This document shows positions 63,230 through 64,000 of a stretch of 64,000 nucleotides of DNA, in pieces. A model generated the notes under the pieces. It worked only from the letters and a program-made list of their open reading frames with translations, made no database searches and was not told the origin of the DNA. The stretch is taken from NCBI GenBank assembly GCA_963664065.1, contig OY760942.1, forward strand, positions 2,728,001 through 2,792,000, given 5' to 3'. The position numbers and the translations under genes are program-made. This DNA is from JABDJL01 sp963664065. Lineage in GTDB: Bacteria; Pseudomonadota; Gammaproteobacteria; Xanthomonadales; SZUA-36. Position 1 is the first letter of the stretch. Each line of letters starts with the position of its first letter.

Positions 63230-64000
63230 TCAACCTACTGCTCCTTCAAGGCTCACTTCCAGCAAGGCCTTGGCCTCAACCGCGAATTCCATCGGCAATT
63301 CACGAAACACCTGTTTGCAAAAACCGTCCACGATCATGGAAACTGCGTCCTCTTCCGAAATTCCACGCTGCAGGCAGTAAAACAACTGGTCTTCACCGAT
63401 GCGCGATGTTGTGGCTTCATGCTCCACCTTGGCGCTTGGGTTCAGCACCTCGATATATGGAAAGGTGTGCGCACTGCAGTGCTTGCCGATCAACATGGAA
63501 TCACACTGGGTGAAGTTCCTTGCGTCGGTCGCAGTCCTGGTCATTTTGACCAGTCCCCGATAAGCGTTTTTCCCCCGACCTGCAGATATGCCCTTGGAAA
63601 TAATCTTGCTGCGCGTGTTCTTGCCCAGGTGAATCATCTTGGTGCCGGTATCCGCCTGTTGGTAATTGTTGGTCAGGGCAACTGAATAAAACTCACCCAC
63701 GCTGTTGTCCCCGCGCAATACACAGCTGGGATATTTCCAGGTAATGGCCGAACCGGTTTCAACCTGGGTCCAGGAAATGCGCGAATTATCTTCTTTGCAC
63801 ATACCCCGCTTGGTGACGAAGTTATAGATTCCGCCGACGCCGTTTTCATCACCCGGATACCAGTTTTGCACGGTGGAGTACTTGATATTGGCGCCTTCCA
63901 TCGCCACCAGTTCAACCACCGCTGCATGCAACTGGTTTTCATCACGCATTGGCGCTGTGCAACCTTCCAGGTAACTGACGTGGCTGCCGGCCTCGGCGAT
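63230..64000 (-). CDS. sufB: Fe-S assembly scaffold SufB, 5' part outside window
   Basis: The minus frame is open from the right window edge (IAEAGSHVSYLEGC) to 63230, about 256 residues of the C-terminal half. It holds NWYPGDENGVGGIYNFVTKR, GKNTRSKIISKGISAG and KVEHEATTSRIGEDQLFYCLQRG, the typical SufB core. It is the first gene seen of the sufBCDS operon; a regulator such as IscR/SufR could lie outside the window. Confidence 0.96.
   Translation of the reverse strand: MAEAGSHVSYLEGCTAPMRDENQLHAAVVELVAMEGANIKYSTVQNWYPGDENGVGGIYNFVTKRGMCKEDNSRISWTQVETGSAITWKYPSCVLRGDNSVGEFYSVALTNNYQQADTGTKMIHLGKNTRSKIISKGISAGRGKNAYRGLVKMTRTATDARNFTQCDSMLIGKHCSAHTFPYIEVLNPSAKVEHEATTSRIGEDQLFYCLQRGISEEDAVSMIVDGFCKQVFRELPMEFAVEAKALLEVSLEGAVG

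Noticed and set aside
1..64000. CRISPR arrays, rRNA, tRNA genes and phage modules
   Set aside because: I saw no regularly spaced direct repeats, no rRNA-like conserved stretches, no cloverleaf candidates I could support and no structural phage genes; tRNA detection by eye is limited.

Overview
The window looks like a gammaproteobacterium with many outer-membrane and periplasmic functions: TonB-dependent receptors, lipoproteins, secreted beta-propellers, TolB/TPR regulators, SUF Fe-S assembly, DksA/TraR and EF-G-type genes of gammaproteobacterial flavour, moderate GC content and dense, often overlapping genes. A marine heterotroph lineage would fit, but that is inference. I recognised no rRNA, tRNA or CRISPR array.

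Layout. 1-335 holds a partial GST. 599-9865 is a tightly packed plus-strand operon: isoaspartyl dipeptidase, cyanophycinase, cyanophycin synthetase and a second Mur-ligase-like synthetase paralogue. It runs on into a GtrA flippase, a GtrB-like glycosyltransferase and an ArnT-like glycosyltransferase that appears split. 9880-17812 groups a TonB receptor (minus strand) with nucleoside hydrolase, ribokinase, a penicillin-acylase-type lipoprotein and a secreted endonuclease I, which fits scavenging of extracellular nucleic acid. 17851-19654 has a YtrA-type GntR regulator with a clear operator, a membrane protein, and a decayed paralogue of it. 19850-31688 is mixed: a YugP-like protease, a secreted protein, ettA with an in-frame amber codon, a DUF885 lipoprotein, a c-type cytochrome, a DUF1538-DUF1538-PII module and a broken TolB/TPR gene.

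31716-35983 is the most unusual locus. An operon encodes a NorC-like cytochrome c, a NorB-like heme-copper subunit with non-canonical putative ligands, a CarF/TMEM189-type plasmanylethanolamine desaturase and a sterol-desaturase-superfamily di-iron enzyme, and it is divergent from an Lrp/AsnC regulator. It suggests a respiratory or NO-handling module tied to ether-lipid (plasmalogen) chemistry. 36187-50353 holds a giant Asp-box propeller protein, an intact TolB/TPR protein, a thioesterase, an ECF sigma/anti-sigma/HEAT-repeat operon, a choice-of-anchor-B protein, kynureninase, a DksA-like protein and a frameshifted sulfatase. 50560-56493 has a GST, a frameshifted TonB receptor with a coupled TolB/TPR gene, and an IS1595-family element with perfect 26-bp terminal repeats and passenger genes. 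56509-64000 has a propeller remnant, an EF-G-like GTPase and the sufBCDS operon.

Many genes (at least eight) carry single-base frame breaks, some at homopolymers. This could be pseudogenisation or residual error in a draft or metagenome assembly, and raw reads are needed to decide.
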